From NCBI GenBank assembly GCA_027625915.1, contig JANTQA010000033.1, forward strand, positions 6,882,001 to 6,946,000: DNA of 64,000 nucleotides, read 5' to 3'. The notes under the pieces were generated by a model, which was not told the origin of the DNA, did not search any database, and was given only the letters and a program-made list of their open reading frames with translations. Positions 35,035-46,690 of this stretch are shown here, one piece after another (positions within the stretch are counted from its first letter, which is position 1; each line of letters begins with the position of its first letter). The position numbers and the translations under genes are program-made. This stretch comes from Anaeramoeba flamelloides. Lineage: Eukaryota > Metamonada > Anaeramoebidae.

Positions 35035-38000
35035 ATGAACTTTCAAAAGAAATTAGCAAAAAGAAAAAATCTATTTAAAAGTAAAGGAACTCAAAGACAG
35101 GCATCCAAAAAACGAGAAGATTTAATGATAAAAATCTCAAAACAAAAAAAAGAAGAGTTGCTCTCAAAAAAAAGAAACATTTCCCAATTTTTAAATGAAA
35201 ATTATGAAGACAAGGAGCATCTTCAAGAACTGGTAAAATTAATTTGTGAATCTTGTATACCCCCCCCAGGGCATACCAAAACAAAATAGCATATTTGGAA
35301 TCGTTTTTTTTAATCAAAGTTTTGTTCCTTTGTTTTAATTATCTTTCTTTTTTATAATTACGATACTCTAGATTAACAATTTACCAGAAATTACCTCCAA
35401 ATTAATAAACTCAAACTATGAAGATCCTTTACCGCTTGTTCAAAATTTGAGAACTATCGTAAGTACGGAAGATGAGCCTCCAATGGATGAGATCATTTTT
35501 TCTGGTGTTATTCCTTACATTATGAATTTTATGAAAGACGATTCAAACAATTTACTACAGGTATGGTATTTTGGCTTTTTTTTATTCCTTTTTTTTTTTA
35601 CATTTCTTTCCAAAAGTATCACCGACAATCCTTATTCCTTGGACAACGAAATTCTCGTTTCGAAACAAAACTCAAAAAATTTGCATAAGATCAGACAGCC
35701 ATTTGAAAAAAGGTAAACAAAAAAGTTTTATAGGAATATTGTAAAAACAGTTCTGAGACTAAATAGGAATATTTCCAGAACTTTTTGAAAATGGCTCTAT
35801 TTCCTTCTCACTAACAATTAATTCAATTCTTAACTTGTAGAGATTTTCAAAACTAATCGTAAAGGCACTACATTATTATCAAAAGTATTCCTTAACTTTG
35901 AAATGAAAAGGAAATCAATATTTGTTAGCTTTAATCGGAAAAAAGAGGAGAGTTTTTGAAAAGAGAATTATGTTAAATTTTTTATGATGAATCTATTAGA
36001 TAAAAAAAAACAACAAATAACTCAGGAACAGCTATTTTAAAAAAGCGAGGAATTTAATTTTTAAAGAGTGTTTTGCTCAAACTATCCGATTAACTCATTT
36101 TAAGCACTATTAATTCACAATTTTAAAAACTTTTGTTAGATAGTTTTTGAAAATGTCTGTTGATAAAGTGTTAATTTTTTCAATTTTCATCCTTTTTTTT
36201 TGAAGATCCAAAATTACACAAGAAAATTTGAATCCTAAGAATATAATGGTTCTATCCTAATTTTATGTTCACCAAAGATTACTTTTAAGACGGGCAACAT
36301 ATTTGTTGACTTAAAAGAATGTTGAGTTAGGTAATCTGGTCTGAGAATATTCAAATTTAGTATTTTTTTTTTGAAAATTTGTTGTTTGGTAATGTATTTA
36401 AACGAACCAAATTAATAATTTTAATTGGAAAGGTTCGAAAATTTAAAAGCACCTTTTGATCGTTTATTCCACTTTATTTTAAAATATATGTCGAGTTTAT
36501 GATAAGTGCATAAAATGCTTGAAAATAATCTGGAGAGAGGTAAACAAAGTTGATTTGAAAATTATCTTGTTTTGCTTGAAAATTCACAAGTTTTTTGGAT
36601 CAATAAATGTTTTTTTAATTTTTTTTCAAAAACCAAAAAAAAAAAAAACACAAATTGCCATATATTGACGTTTCTTCGGCATATAATAAACTAAATTCCA
36701 AAAATTTGTAAACAGTTTAAACAGTTGAAAGAATATCAATACCACACTTTAAATTCAATTTGGGAATATTTTTGATTTTACAAACTATTTCATTTTTTGT
36801 CTTTTTTGTTTTGTTTTCATTTCCTTTTTTCCAGTTGCGTAATCTGTTTCCTTAGATCTGATATTTTTTTCAATGCTTGATAGAAGGTTAGTGTTGAGTT
36901 TTTTTAATTGAAAAATGGAATACAATTGGTTGATGGTATCTTATCATTTGATCGATCAACAATTGTTGGTGAAATTTCAACTAATTTACCAATACATTTT
37001 TTGTTCAGCTCGTTTCATTATTTTGGACACACCAATTTTTATTTTTGAGTTTTATATTTTTTCTTTTATTTGGATGAAAATGATTACTTATAAAAAATAT
37101 TAATACTATGTGTAACTTAAATGTGCTTTTATATTAGGTTTGGAAAAATATAATAAATTGGATTTTTTTTGCCTATTTTTGTTTTTGGGTGTGTCTATAT
37201 TTTTGGAATGGGGTTTAATTAAATGATTTTTTTTTGTATTGTAACATTGTATTTCAATTCAGATAGTCCTTAAATCCAGCCTTTTCAAAAGAAAATGGTT
37301 TGAATTCTATGTTTGGTTTTGGGAATGGAAATTTTGGATGTCAAAACTTTGCAAGAACCAAAGATTTTGAAACAAAAAATAAATCAAAAGCTTAAGGTAG
37401 AAGGATCATTTTACCATTTTTTAAAAAAAATTAATTGTGTAAACATTAAAAAAAAAGATTTTTAGAGTGCCACGGGATATTGAAGCTTTAAATTCAAAAT
37501 ACCAATCACCCCTCTATTTGCGAAAAGAAGAAAAGCAAATCAGAGTTAGAATATTTAAATTTTCGATTTTTTTTTATTAAATTTTTGGTATTATTGAATT
37601 GCTTTTGAATCTGAGAAATGTGTTTCAGATGGGATGTTGAAATTAACTAAAGACTAAACTAATAAAATAGACATGAAAAGGTGTGTATTTGAAACAAATC
37701 TTTTTTTTTTTAGAATACTAAACAAGAAATCATCGCCTTTTTTGAATAAACTAGTTGGAATCAAGATTTAACAAAAAGAAATTTTATTAAAGTATATTTT
37801 CAAAGATATTTCTTTTTTACCTATTTGATTTAAGTTAAGAGAATAAACAGGATATTAACTTTAACACCCCCCCGTTCCCATTATTTATTATTATCAGAGG
37901 TTTTGATGATATCTATGCTCAATCCACGAAAAAAATTCAAAAATCACGATAAAGTTATACAAATCGCGATATTTTAGAAAATTGAGATATTTTTTATTAT

Positions 38001-39504
38001 TGCGATAATATGACAGAGCACGATAATTTCTATCAAATTGCGATATTTTTTAATAATCGCGATATTCAATAATATCGTGATAATATGACAAATCGTGATA
38101 TTCTATAAAAACGCGATAATTATATAAAAATCCTGATAAATGCCAAAATATCGCGACTTAAAAAGTAATAGCGATATAACAGTTGACAGGGTTTTGGGAG
38201 AATTCAGCAATATATTTACAAAGTAATTTTTTGATCAAAAAACAGATTATATAATTAAAAACATCTTCTTTTAAAAAACAACAAAAAAGATACTTGGTTC
38301 TATAAAGGGTTAGTTCAAGAGTTTTATTGTATTTTCTTTTAATTTGGTTGACAAACCTATCGATCCTTTTGGATCAACAACAATAATAACTAAAGATAAA
38401 TAAAACTTTTCTCAGTCAATCCTGGTGGTTGTAAATTGTGTTGAATAAAAAGAATTTCTAAAACAACCAACCCTTCACCCGTTCCTTAAAGAATGTGTTA
38501 TTGGGTGAAAACATTTTCAATATTCTATGAAAGCCAAAAGGGGTTGGATAACTTTTCAAAGGCTTTCACAACAACCATAGCCAAACTATCACCAATTATT
38601 AAGATTGTTTGTAAATTTATTTTCTTCTTATTCTTCTTTTCATATCTTTGCATTGGATAGAAAACACAACTGTAGCTTAGAGGTTTTTGTTTGATCGATC
38701 ACCAACAAGAAGGAAAATTCCTCTTTATTCTTTTTGGTTATTTAACTTGTGAAGGTAACAACTCCATTTTAAAACAACATATCTATTTTATATTCAAGTA
38801 TATTGTTGAAATGGGTTATTATTTGTATTGATCATAAAATTCGTTTAGAGATTTTATATTTTGTAAAAAAAAAAAATGAATAAAGACAAAACCTAGTATT
38901 AATAACAAAAAAAATTGCTTGCAATAATACCCTTTAAACAATGTTTTTCTTTTGGTTGATCTATTATTAAAAATTTGTCGGAAAATTTGACTATTTTTTG
39001 AGATCTCCAAAACAAATCATCGCATTTTGATAAAAAAAGGAGATCTAAATAGTTTTTGTTGATTCGGTTGAAATAATATAATGATGAGTTACACTTGGAA
39101 GTTGATTTGTTTCTTCTTTTAATTGGAATTACTTGGCATTTTCAGGTTTCTGTGATTCTATTAAGGTTTAGAATTAAAAAAACTTGTTGAACTTTTTTAC
39201 CTTCCCCCCTCTTTTCTACATAATGATTATTGATTATTGTGTTTTAACAAACAATAATCATTTAAAAAATATTTCGCCTTTCTGAAATACAAGAATAATA
39301 AATGAAACTAATTACCATATGAACTTTTTATAAATATTCAAAAAAAAAAATTGGAATACACTATAATTGTTTTTTCAATAATAAAGAGTATTACAGCAAT
39401 AAAAATAATTTTTATTTTTATAAACCAGAAAAATTTTAAAATTGAAAAGTTTTCTTTTTTTAAAAAACACATTGAAAAAATTCATTAATATATCTTTATC
39501 TTTA

Positions 39505-39548
<44 letters not shown>

Positions 39549-42500
39549 CGTGTGTATGTATGTAAAATGAGATTATCAGGAATTCAGCTCTCAGATCACT
39601 AATTTCTAATTTTTATCACTAATTAAAATAGTTTTTACTTATTTAATAATTATTTTTGAAAATCTAATTTCCAACTCAAAAAATTAAGATTTAACTTTTT
39701 TTCTTGTTGAAAAAAACTAAAGGGTAGCATTACTATATTTTTTACCTATCTATTTTTAAGGGGGTAAGTACATTTTTCATTTTTTGAGTGCCACCATTTA
39801 TGTGAAACTGAATTCTTCAAATCATTTCTTAAACCAAATATATTGATATTTTAATAAATACTAGAGTGGGATATATCCATAGTATAATATATTTTCATAC
39901 CAACAAAAAAATGGAAATCAAAAAAATGAAAAAATTGATCAAAAAAAAATAAATAAAAATCATTTATTACTTGATCTTATCTTTAACATTTGACACAATT
40001 ACTGATTCTTTATTTGGTTTTATTTTTAATTCTTTATGAAAATAATTTTGTTTGTAAAATATTTGATAAACAAATTACTTTTTATTTCTAAAGAATTTCC
40101 AAAATGAATTTAAAAATCCTATTTTCATTTAATTCATCTAATTCTAGTTTCAGTTCAGAAAATCGGATATTTTTTTAATACTTCTTGAGAATAAGGGTTT
40201 ATTGGACAAATTGGTTTGATTTTATAATTATTTATTTTCCATTAAAATGGAAAACCCAAAAAAATTCTGAATCTGATTGAAATTTTTTCTTGAATTTTTC
40301 AATTATTTTGGAATGAATCTTTCGTGACTGTTTTTCGATTCCAAGAATTAAACCCCTTTATTTTAATTTTTGAAATGGTATTCTTTGTTTTGGCTTTGTT
40401 TGATAAAAATATTTGAAAATTGAATTTTAAAAACAAATTTACAAAAAATGTTTTATAAAATAATAATAAATAGTAATGGGGCGAGAAATTTAAGGTAAAA
40501 AATAGTTTGTATTCACACAAACTAAGAAGATAAAGCAAAACAATCTTGGAAAATAGGATTTTATCGATTTTTTTTTTCATCGATTTGGTTCAAATTTATT
40601 TGGAATGGTGATCTTTTCGTGTTTTGGTGTTCTAAAAGAAAAGATTTGTTTCAAATAGACACCTTTTTGGGTATTTTTTTTTTTGGTTTACTGTTTGATT
40701 AATTTCACTGGCTCGTATAAACACATCTCTAGATCCAAAACCAAATTTAATAAAACCAAAAATTTAATCCAAAAAAAATGTTTCAAAAAATTGAAAAATG
40801 AAAGATTCAACTCTGAATTACTTTGACTCTTTTTCTTTTCACAAATAGACTAGTGAATGGGATTTTGGTTATAAAGTTTCAATATCTATTGGCACTCAAA
40901 AAATATTTTTCAGTAAGGTTCACACAATAAAAATTTTTCAAAATGGTAAAATGTACCCACTTCCTTAATGTTTATTGAATTTTCAAAGCCTTTTTTTGAA
41001 GCATTAATTAAAACTCAAATTTTACTCAATGTTTCTTCAACTTTTTTTCGATTATTGAAAATTTTGAGATTCTTATAATTATTTCTTATTTTCAGAAATT
41101 ATTAAATACAACAGTAAAAAACAAAAAAATAGTGATAAACAATATACATATTTGTAAAAAGATAATTTAAACACTAGTGTGTTGAGTTGTCATAAAAATT
41201 CTCATAATGGCGATTATCCCCATTTCAAATCCAAAAAAAAAAAAAGAGAGAGAGATTTTAAAAAGAAATTAAAAATATAAATTCAATAAATTATCTTGGA
41301 AAGTCTAAAATTTATGAGAAATAGAATTACTTTTTATCGTGAAAAGGGTGCATTAAATCATATCAAAACATCATACCAGAATATAATTATGTGATTGTCT
41401 TTTTCCCTATTAAAAAAAAAAGATATTTTATGTTAATTATTTTTAATATATCTTTTGTGGTTTTAAAATGAAAGGGGATAGTCATGTAGTATTTTAAAAG
41501 TATATGATATTATTGTATGTATTAGAAAATTAATTTTTGGAAATATTCTTTTTAGTTTATTTTATTTTTTTTTCAAAACTCTAAAAGGGGGCAAATTGAT
41601 ATGTTATATAAATTTGATAATAAGCCATTTCCAAAAAAGCTTGACAAATTTATTTGAAATATCTTTTTTAAACCTAATTTTAATATTTTTATTTCAAATA
41701 TAGAAAATTTTTATTCATCATTAATTGGTTCGTTCGTAAAAATCCAATTTGTTTATTTGTAAAACATTACTTTAATTCAATATATCAAAATTTCTAATCC
41801 ACAAGTGTAAATAAGGAAGGTTGTAAAAAATAGAGGTTTTTCAATTTTAGAGATAAATAAAGAGCTCCATGTATTTATCCAAATTTTGGTAATAGTAAAC
41901 AAAACGTAAGTTTTGATTTTTGATCTCAAAGGTGTTTTCAATATAAAATCATTTGGCAAATACCAATACTTTGTTTGAAAAATTATTTTTTTTTTAAATT
42001 TGAAAGATTGTTGTTTGCCAAACGATTTTTTGATTAAAATTGTTCTTAGTCTATTAAGATGATCAGATACTATATTTACTATTATCAAAATTTGGATAAA
42101 TGAATGGAGCTCTATATTTATCTCTAAAATTGTAAAAACTCTATTTTTTACAACATTCATATTTACTCTTGTGTCCCGATTTTATATAATATTTTTCAAA
42201 AGTGTGAAAATTGATGTTTATTTTTTTTCTTTTTTATGATAAAAAAATTTTTTTTACAAAGAGGATTAATCTCGATTGAATTCCGAATAGTATAGGAAAA
42301 CTGAATTTTAATGTTTTAAAAATTCTTTGTTTCCTTATTATATTTTTCATTTTTTATTGAAATTCAGCTGTAACATCAGTTTTCTACAAAAAAAAGTGTA
42401 ATTTTTTTTTTCATTTTTTGGACATACTTTGATGAACCTATTTTGAAATATAAAATAGATACCGCTCCAATCAGTGGTGATATTCGACTTAATTTTATAT

Positions 42501-44239
42501 TACCAATCCACGAATAGGAATACTTCCAAAGAAAATATTATTTGAAATATAAAAAAAAAAAAATACCCACTTTTTTGGAAATACCTTATATGTTTATGAA
42601 TAATTTAAAATAATTTATAATTCATATTTATTTAATAACATACAAATATATATATTTATATAATAATTGAACTTCTAATAAAGTATGAATCTGCATGGAT
42701 TATTTCAAACATTGCAAGTGGCACTAGTCTCCATACAGAATATGTTGTTAATAATGAAGCAATATCTGAATTTTGCCATTTATTATCATCAAAAGACAAA
42801 AAAATACAAGATCAAGCCATTTGGGGATTGGGAAATATCGGTATTTTATTTTATCTTGTTTAATTTTATTTTGTTATCTTCTTTCTTTTCTTCAACTTCT
42901 TTGTTTTTTTCAACTTTCTAATTAATTTTTTTTTTTTATTAATTTTTTATCCGATTATTATTCATACACTATTTATTTTTAAATTCATTTCCGTTTTGAT
43001 TTCTGAAAATGAAATAACAACAATAAACAATAATATAATAAATAAATAAAAAGCTGGGGAATCTGCTGAATATCGAGATCAAATACTTTCTTTAAAAGTT
43101 TTTCCAAAAATCATAAGTTTACTGAAAAATGAACAATCAACATTATTTTTACAAAATTCAATTTGGACATTATCTATTTTTGTTAAACAACAACCATCGC
43201 CTATTTTTGATGAAGTAATCAAAAATTCTTATTATTTACTTTTTTCAATATATATATATATATATATAATTATCTTTTTCTCTTTGTTGGTTATTTTTTA
43301 ATTCTTATTACACATGATATTTACTTATTCTTATTCCCCTATTTTTTATATTTTTAATTATTATTAATTATTATTATTACCAATTATTATTATTAATTAT
43401 TATTATTAATTATTATTATTATTATTGACATAAAGGTTAAAGATGCATTCCCTATATTCTACGATTTACTTCAGCATAAAGATCAGGAGATTTGTTCTTC
43501 AGCACTTTGGGGGTTAAGTTGGTTTTCAACTGGTGAACTTGAGAACATTCAAACAATAATAGAATTGGGAATTGTCCCAATAATTATTGAGCAGCTTAAA
43601 AACAATAACAACAAGGTATATATACCGTGTATAAAAATTCTTGGCAACATTTCAAGTGGGACTGATCTTCAGACTCAAGTTGTGATCGACAATGGATTTC
43701 TTCCGATTTTAAAAGACTTTTTGAAGGATGAAAACCCAATATTACGAAGAGAAGCTTGTTGGGCATTATCTAATTTGGGTGCTGGTACCACAGAACAACT
43801 TGGGCAACTTTTCAAACAAAATATCATCCATCAGCTTGTAAAAATTTTAAAAACAGACCTTTGGAGTATTAAAAAGGAATGCTGCATCGCAGTTACCAAT
43901 ATTATCGAAGGTGCAACAACCGAACAAATAGACTTCCTCATTTCAAATGGTATTCTTTATCCATTGTGCACAGTGTTAGAATTTAAGGACGAATATATAC
44001 TTAATGTGACATTAAGCGCTTTGTACACTATTCTAAAACACGGTAACCAAGCGAAGCTAATGAAGGAAAATAAAGGGTTTTTGGCAGCCAACCAATACGC
44101 AGTATATATTGAAAGAGCAGAAGGTAAAACTAAAATTGAAAAATTAATCAACCACAAAAATCGAACAATTTCTGAATATTCTGAAAATATTCTCAAAAAG
44201 TTTTTTAAAGAAGAAATAGAAGATTATATTGAATTTTAA
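35035..44239 (+). CDS. Importin subunit alpha (karyopherin alpha)
   Basis: Five exons: 35035-35232, 35372-35560, 42684-42840, 43054-43214 and 43436-44239, in consistent phase, give 502 residues (family about 520). Importin alpha binds classical nuclear localisation signals and links them to importin beta. Residues 1-50 form a basic IBB domain (KRKNLFKSKG...ASKKRED...KKRN). Armadillo repeats follow, with ESAWIISNIASGT and IWGLGNIAGES carrying the canonical W/N pairs of ARM2 and ARM3, and ACWALSNLGAGT for ARM7. Others differ: SIWTLSIFVKQ has Ile where the ARM4 Asn should be, ALWGLSWFSTG has Trp for Asn, and ECCIAVTNIIEG has Ile for the ARM8 Trp. The minor and part of the major binding site may therefore be altered. 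The start ATG follows CTTTCTCAAG; the longer frame begins only at TTG. Confidence 0.93.
36780..37240 (+). repeat. Family L dispersed repeat, copy 2
   Basis: It is matched in inverted orientation by 60735-61310: TTGTCTTTTTTGTTTTG, GGTATCTTATCATTTGATCG, ATCAACAATTGTTGGTGAAA and TTCAGCTCGTTTCATTATTT all have partners there. It serves as the uninterrupted reference for the SINE-like insertion at 60822-60986. It lies inside the importin alpha intron. Confidence 0.75.
37893..38858 (-). repeat. Family C dispersed repeat, copy 2
   Basis: The inverted partner of 8368-9822. It begins with AGAGGTTTTGATGATATC, runs through the ATCGCGATAT block (37950-38180), AGAATTCAGCAATATATTTAC, CTCAGTCAATCCTGG, GGGTTGGATAACTTTTC and GATCACCAACAAGAAGG, and ends near TAGAGATTTTATATTTTG. 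It lacks the MITE and local duplication found in copy 1, so it shows the undisturbed structure. Confidence 0.7.
37950..38180. repeat. Block of short ATCGCGATAT-like units, longest copy
   Basis: About a dozen near-palindromic units in 230 bp, for example AAATCGCGATATTTTAGAAA, TATTGCGATAATATGACAGA, AATCGCGATATTCAATAATA, ATCGTGATAATATGACAAAT and AAACGCGATAATTATATAAA. Spacing is about 20-25 bp. The CGCGATA core and a GATAATATGACA phrase recur. CG is otherwise scarce here, so the density is striking. Confidence 0.7.
39498..39562. repeat. TA/TG compound microsatellite
   Basis: About 16 TA units followed by about seven TG units (one reading CG) and then a TATG run. It lies within the giant importin alpha intron. 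Confidence 0.95.
39900..40290 (+). repeat. Dispersed repeat S, copy 2
   Basis: A direct-orientation match to 24060-24440. Both share a TCAAAAAAATG lead, GATCTTATNTTT, GATT(C/A)...CTTTATT, TTTTTAATTCTT and TTCATTTAATTCATC, with later TTGAAATTTTNTTGAAT. Divergence is considerable. Ends are not defined. Confidence 0.45.
41800..42173. mobile_element. TIR element with about 100 bp inverted repeats and CACAAG ends
   Basis: 374 bp. The left arm starts CACAAGTGTAAATAAGGAAG and continues through TTGTAAAAAATAGAGG and AAAGAGCTCCATGTATTTAT. The right arm is its inverse, ending CATATTTACTCTTGTG. An homologous stretch without the element exists near 57150-57190, where the flanking repeat continues directly, so this is a real insertion. 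The minus-strand frame 41777-42160 arises from the palindrome and is not a gene. Confidence 0.8.
42190..42620 (+). repeat. Dispersed repeat T, copy 1 (host of the 41800 insertion)
   Basis: A direct-orientation match to 57170-57560: TTTTTTTACAAAGA, AATCTCGATTGAATTCC against TCTTGATCGAAATTCC, TTTTTTATTGAAATT, GAACCTATTTTGAA / GAACATCTTTTGAAG, and AATAGGAATACTTCC / AATAGGAGTACTTCC. Homology resumes on the far side of the 41800-42173 element (about 41720-41799 against 57110-57150). Confidence 0.6.
43250..43272. repeat. TA microsatellite in importin alpha intron 4
   Basis: About ten TA units in the 221 bp fourth intron. The same short intron also contains a run of ATT units near 43355-43428 just before the acceptor. 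Confidence 0.9.
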
Positions 44240-44454
44240 ATAATTTCTTTTATATATCCTCCTGAAATTTTTTCATATGTTTTTTTTTTTTTTTATTTTT
44301 TTTTCGATAAAATATATTTGTTTTTGTTATATTTCAATTTAAATTTAGATAAAATAACACATTGTTAAATTTTCTTTCTTTTTACAAGATTTTTTCAAGA
44401 GTGTTAAAGAAAAAATATTTTGACTTTTATTATTATTTTTTTTTTTAATAATTA

Positions 44455-46016
44455 TAAACTCTTTTTGAGTCAAAGAGGTCCAGTTTTATTGAAGAAATAG
44501 AACATATTCTATGAGTTTAATTCCATTATTCTTCTCAAAAAAATTTTAATGTTTTAGATCAGGATCATTTTTTCTAATTTAGTAAATTTTTTTTTCATTT
44601 TTGTTTGTTTTTTTGCTTATTTTTTATATTTTTTTTCAAAATTTCAATTTTTTTTTAATAAATTTAAAAAAAAAAATCCTTTGAAACTTCAAATTAACTT
44701 TAAGAAAAGTGAGACTTTGTAATTCCATTAAAAATCAATACACTTTAATTTCAAAAAAATCTTATTGTGGATGTTTGAAATATTCCAGAAAATACCCGGT
44801 AATCGTAAATGCCCGAAAATTTTTTAACCACAAAAAAAACAATTTATAAATTACTACTAAGAAACTGTAGTGACAATATACTCAGTTTAACAGTAAAAGA
44901 ACAATTTTAGTTTTAAACAAAATATATTTTTTGAATTTTCTACTTTAAACCCCTCTAAAGAGTTTTTTGGCGACTTTTGACTATATTCAAGTAATTGTTG
45001 GCACATATTAGAGTACATGTGTTAGTATGCCAGGGTATTGGTATGGACTGTGTTTAGGTTTGGTATGGTGTGGGTTTGTATGTTTTAGTTAAACCAGTTC
45101 CTTTTATGGAATGGGGAGTTAAATAAAGTTTGGTTTGAGTCACCTTATGTATGGTATGAGTTTGTTTTGTACTATTAGATATTACTCGTGTATTTCTAGA
45201 TTGTATTTAAGATTACAAAATTAAGGCTAATGATACACAATTAGAAATTTTCTTTACAAGTGCATTTTCTCTCATATAGTCAATACCAGTACGAAAAGAT
45301 CATAAATATTGTATTCATCTAATATATCAAGCCTTAACATACAGAATAGATTGAGTACTATTCCTAAAATTTTAATTTTTTGAATTTTGATATTTTCAGA
45401 AAAACAAATATTCTACAATAAAATTCCAAATATACCTTTAAACTAAGTATACTGGCACCACAATTTCTTAGTAGTTATTCATAAATTGTTTTTGTGTGGT
45501 TAAAAAAATTTCGGGTATTTACAATTTTAGTGTATTTTCCGGAATATTTGATAGATTCTCTCATTTTCAATAATTTTAATATTCTAAAAAATTGGGAAAT
45601 TTTGCCTGAGACATTACAATGAAATGTTTACAAAAATTTTTTTCAACATTTGACTTTTTTCAAAAATTTTGAGATTTTTCAGGTATTTCTTTTATGATTA
45701 TCAATTCTATTCTCAAGTTAATTATTTCTATTATTTTTAAACAGTCAGAATTAGGGTTGATTCTTAGTAATAAAGTGTATTTTTGATAATCTTTCTATCG
45801 GGCTTTTACTTCTCCTGCTTAATTAATTGTATAATTTTTAATTTGGTCATGTAAATGATATAATATTTTTGTACTTTAATATTTTAATTATTTTTCTTCA
45901 TCTCTTATTTATTTATTAAATTTTCTTTGATTACTCCTTTATCATAATAAATAAATAAATAAATAAGGTGAATTTTTCATTTTTTGTGTCGCCACTTTGA
46001 GTGTAATGGAGTTAAT
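44455..46016 (+). mobile_element. Family A TIR element, copy 2 (interrupted)
   Basis: The left end TATAAACTCTTTTTGAGTCA and AAGAGGTCCAG, followed by TTTTATTGAAGAAATAGAAC, is nearly identical to 55380 onward. The right end TTTTGTGTCGCCACTTTGAG then TGTAATGGAGTTAATTTTATA is the inverted partner. The length is inflated from the family's 538 bp by the TIR element 44773-45556 and by about 200 bp of extra sequence near 45770-45970. Confidence 0.7.
44773..45556. mobile_element. TIR element with about 110 bp inverted repeats, nested in family A
   Basis: About 784 bp. The left arm reads AATATTCCAGAAAATACCCG, then CCCGAAAATTTTTTAACCAC, and extends to about 44886. The right arm 45441-45556 is its inverse (GTGGTTAAAAAAATTTCGGG and GTATTTTCCGGAATATT). 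The interior (about 45010-45180) is unusually G-rich, with repeated GGTATGG and TGGTTTGA-like words. The equivalent position in the family A copies at 55380 and 62472 is uninterrupted. No transposase is seen. Confidence 0.8.
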
Positions 46017-46099
46017 TTTATAAAATTTTGAGAAATGTATAATATTTTTTAAAAAATTGATTTTTTCCCTTGTTGATTTTCAGTAACAAAACCTCTATA

Positions 46100-46690
46100 T
46101 TATTAATTGCAATTTTTAAATTGAAAGGGGATTTACTTGTGTTGGATGTGGCAATATGTTATTTTTTTTCACAGTTGATCGATCTTGGACGTTGTATTAA
46201 ATTTAATATTGGTTTTATAAAAGGGAATTTTTCATTTTTTTTTTTTCTTCAGAATTCAAATTGTGTCTGTAACGCTAATCCAATGGAGGTTAAGTTGATA
46301 AAAAATTGAATTTAAAAGTTTCCAATTAAAATTTTTATTTTGGTTTTTTTTTTTTGGAGCTTTAAAAAAACAATTTTTTTTCATTTAGGTAATTGAGTAA
46401 ATGTTTAAAATAAATATTTCAATTGATAACCGAAAAAATAAAAATTTTTATAAAACTTACCTTCCAACCTATTGGTTCTTACTCTCACCAATTCAGATTT
46501 CTGATAAAGAAAATTTGAAAAAATTGTCCTAATGAAAAACTAATTAAAGTCCATACTAAGAACAAGATCAATCGAATTAGAAGCAAAATAACCTGTTATC
46601 ACAGCCAATACGAGATAGCTCGTAATTCAATCTTCCGTATTGTCAACCTTAAACCCAGATTTCAAAATTAAAAAAAAAATGTAAATCACC
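46100..46690. mobile_element. Second, diverged member of the 26493-27530 TIR family
   Basis: Left arm GGCAATATGTTATTTT...CACAGTTGATCGATCTT mirrors right arm AAGATCAATCGAATT...AAATAACCTGTTATCACAGCC near 46560-46605. The interior shares CAATTGATAACC and CCAATTCAGATTTCTG with 26820-26900 of the other copy. It is eroded. Confidence 0.5.

Larger units (their letters stand above)
35561..42683 (+). other. Giant intron of importin alpha (7,123 bp)
   Basis: The donor is CTACAG|GTATGG and the acceptor TTCTAATAAAG|TATGAATCT. The codons on either side (NNLLQ then YESAWIIS) join as in other importins. The intron holds a family L copy (36780-37240), family C copy 2 (37893-38858), a TA/TG microsatellite (39500-39560), a copy of the 24060 repeat (39900-40290), the TIR element 41800-42173 and a repeat shared with 57190-57560. 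I see no gene within it, so its length appears to come from accumulated repeats. Confidence 0.9.

Noticed and set aside
37950-38180. Regularly spaced units resembling a CRISPR array
   Set aside because: Units are near-palindromic and variable, spacers are not unique 30-mers, and the host is a eukaryote. It is a dispersed-repeat component.
41777-42160. 127-codon minus-strand frame
   Set aside because: It coincides with the palindromic TIR element 41800-42173 and shows no protein domain.
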